Positions 62,788-64,000 of a DNA stretch of 64,000 nt are shown one piece after another (position 1 is the first letter of the stretch; each line of letters starts with the position of its first letter). The position numbers and the translations under genes were made by a program. The DNA lies in the NCBI GenBank assembly GCA_013815685.1, contig JACDFR010000001.1, positions 1-64,000 on the forward strand, in the 5' to 3' direction. This DNA is from Ramlibacter sp. (lineage in GTDB: Bacteria > Pseudomonadota > Gammaproteobacteria > Burkholderiales > Burkholderiaceae_C). A model generated the notes under the pieces. That model worked only from the letters and a program-made list of their open reading frames with translations. It ran no database searches and was not told the origin of the DNA.

Positions 62788-64000
62788 GAGCGAAGAATTT
62801 CTGGACACAGCGCACGGGATTGGGCGCCGCCTGCCCCAGGCCGCAGATCGACGCGTCGGCCATGACCTGGTTCAGGTCTTCCAGGGTTTCATGGTCCCAC
62901 CGGGCTGCTTCCATCAGCATGGCCGCCTTGGCGGTGCCGACCCGGCACGGGGTGCACTGGCCGCAACTCTCGTGGGCGAAAAAGCGCATCATGTTCAATG
63001 CCGCATCGCGTGCCTTGTCATGCTGGCCGAGGACGATCACCGCAGCCGACCCGATGAAGCAGCCATGCGGCTGCAGCGTGTCGAAGTCCAGCGGCACGTC
63101 GGCGAGCGCTGCCGGCAAGATGCCGCCGGACGCGCCGCCCGGAAGATAGGCATAGAGCTCGTGGCCATCGGCCATGCCGCCGCAGTACTCCTGCACCAGT
63201 TCGCGCAACGTGATGCCCGCCGGCGCGAGCTTGACGCCCGGCTGCGCCACCCGGCCGCTGACGCTGAACGATCGCAGTCCCTTGCGGCCGTGACGGCCGA
63301 AGCCGGCGAACCAGCCCGGCCCTTTTTCCACGATGTCGCGCACCCAGTACAAGGTTTCGAAATTGTGTTCCAGCGTCGGCCGCCCGAACAGTCCGATCTG
63401 GGCGATGTAGGGCGGGCGCATGCGAGGCTCGCCGCGCTTGCCCTCGATGCTTTCGATCATGGCCGACTCTTCGCCGCAGATGTACGCACCGGCGCCGCGG
63501 CGCATCTCGATGCGCGGCAAGGGGCAAGGCGGGTTGGCGCGGAGCTCGTCCAGTTCGGCTTCGAGCATGGCGCGGCAGGCGTGGTATTCGTCGCGCAGGT
63601 AGATATAGATCGCCTCGGCGCCCGCGATCCGGGCGGCAATCAGCATGCCCTCGAGAAAGCGGTGCGGATCGCGCTCCAGGTAGTGCCTGTCCTTGAACGT
63701 GCCCGGCTCGCCCTCGTCGATGTTCACCGCCATGAGGCGCGGCGCCGGCTGGTCGCGCACGATGCGCCATTTGCGCCCTGCGGGGAACCCGGCACCGCCC
63801 AGGCCGCGCAAGCCCGAATCCTCCATCACCCGCAGCATGCGCTCGGGGTCGCCCTCGCCGTTGACCACGGCGGCAGCGAGCGCATAGCCGCCCTCGGTGC
63901 GGTACTGCTCGTAGCGCACGCCATCCATGGCGGGCTCCGCCATCCCTCGCTCGAAGGTGGGCCGCCCATGCTCGTGGATCACGGCATTGACCACCGCTTC
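62774..64000 (-). CDS. NuoF-like formate dehydrogenase beta subunit, 5' end cut by window edge
   Basis: The frame is open from the stop at 62774 to base 64000, so at least 408 residues are present and the start is outside the window. It carries the NAD and FMN sites of NuoF: GLRGLGGAGFPAGRKW, NIDEGEPGTFKDRHY and GAGAYICGEESAMIESIEG. CGQCTPCRVGTAKAAML near the C-terminus binds a [4Fe-4S] cluster. It passes electrons from the alpha subunit to NAD. A NuoE-like domain may lie beyond the window as a fusion or a separate gene. Confidence 0.93.
   Translation of the reverse strand, partial: EAVVNAVIHEHGRPTFERGMAEPAMDGVRYEQYRTEGGYALAAAVVNGEGDPERMLRVMEDSGLRGLGGAGFPAGRKWRIVRDQPAPRLMAVNIDEGEPGTFKDRHYLERDPHRFLEGMLIAARIAGAEAIYIYLRDEYHACRAMLEAELDELRANPPCPLPRIEMRRGAGAYICGEESAMIESIEGKRGEPRMRPPYIAQIGLFGRPTLEHNFETLYWVRDIVEKGPGWFAGFGRHGRKGLRSFSVSGRVAQPGVKLAPAGITLRELVQEYCGGMADGHELYAYLPGGASGGILPAALADVPLDFDTLQPHGCFIGSAAVIVLGQHDKARDAALNMMRFFAHESCGQCTPCRVGTAKAAMLMEAARWDHETLEDLNQVMADASICGLGQAAPNPVRCVQKFFAHEVA

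Noticed and set aside
1..64000. Searched by eye for tRNA, rRNA, CRISPR arrays, transposases, phage genes and attachment sites.
   Set aside because: None was found. XerC is the chromosomal dimer-resolution enzyme by its neighbours, not a phage integrase.

Overview
The window is a 64 kb piece of a GC-rich betaproteobacterial chromosome. Protein sequences and gene order point to the order Burkholderiales, most likely family Comamonadaceae (Ramlibacter/Variovorax/Polaromonas-like). The arguments are the order prmA-accC-accB-tlpA, the order xerC-DUF484-dapF, a DksA with a single cysteine, and a dispersed GC-rich ~80 bp repeat. The genus cannot be fixed from the sequence alone. Nearly every base is coding. 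I see no rRNA, tRNA, insertion sequence, prophage or CRISPR array, and no gene-free stretch over 300 bp.

Layout. (1) 1-5.9 kb, minus strand: a PfkB-family kinase (cut by the window edge), a zinc-ribbon membrane protein, prmA, accC, accB, a TlpA-like thioredoxin and an unknown protein. (2) 5.9-13.9 kb: mpl, an unknown protein with its own strong promoter and palindrome, the DAHP synthase gene aroG behind an aromatic-amino-acid leader peptide and attenuator, an unknown protein, tldD, a 3-hydroxyisobutyrate-dehydrogenase-like protein and rodA. (3) 14-20.3 kb, plus strand: a YqiA-like esterase, an RNB ribonuclease, a TonB-like protein, aroE and mtgA (the last four overlapping), then ruvC and a DUF1697 protein. 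(4) 20.3-38.9 kb, minus strand: a complete dcw cluster, transcribed mraZ-rsmH-ftsL-ftsI-murE-murF-mraY-murD-ftsW-murG-murC-ddl-ftsQ-ftsA-ftsZ, then lpxC and a small membrane protein. Adjacent genes from ftsL to ftsQ overlap or touch. The cluster starts at a good sigma-70 promoter followed by four 10-bp-spaced GTGNN repeats that look like an MraZ box.

(5) 39-45.9 kb: a small catabolic island with a three-gene TRAP transporter, a divergent TetR regulator, a GMC oxidoreductase and an aldehyde dehydrogenase. The same operator-like motif lies at both the TRAP promoter and the aldehyde dehydrogenase promoter. (6) 46-56.2 kb, minus strand: hslU, hslV, a STAS protein, a DksA with a long Lys/Ala/Pro-rich N-terminal extension, a CobW/COG0523 GTPase, an RlmI-like methyltransferase, xerC, a DUF484 protein and dapF. 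(7) 56.2-64 kb, minus strand: a molybdenum formate dehydrogenase operon: NuoF-like beta subunit (cut by the window edge), alpha subunit, DUF3305, DUF3306, a polyferredoxin and a TorD-type chaperone.

The two most interesting signals are regulatory and structural. Upstream of aroG, a 24-codon leader peptide has eight aromatic residues in nine codons (YFFFGYFWF), followed by mutually exclusive hairpins (1:2, 2:3, 3:4) and a terminator, which is a complete transcription attenuator. Separately, a ~80 bp repeat occurs six times plus one remnant. It lies in intergenic regions of dcw and hslVU, but also in frame inside mpl and murD, at the N-terminus of hslU and at the C-terminus of ftsL, in different frames and orientations.
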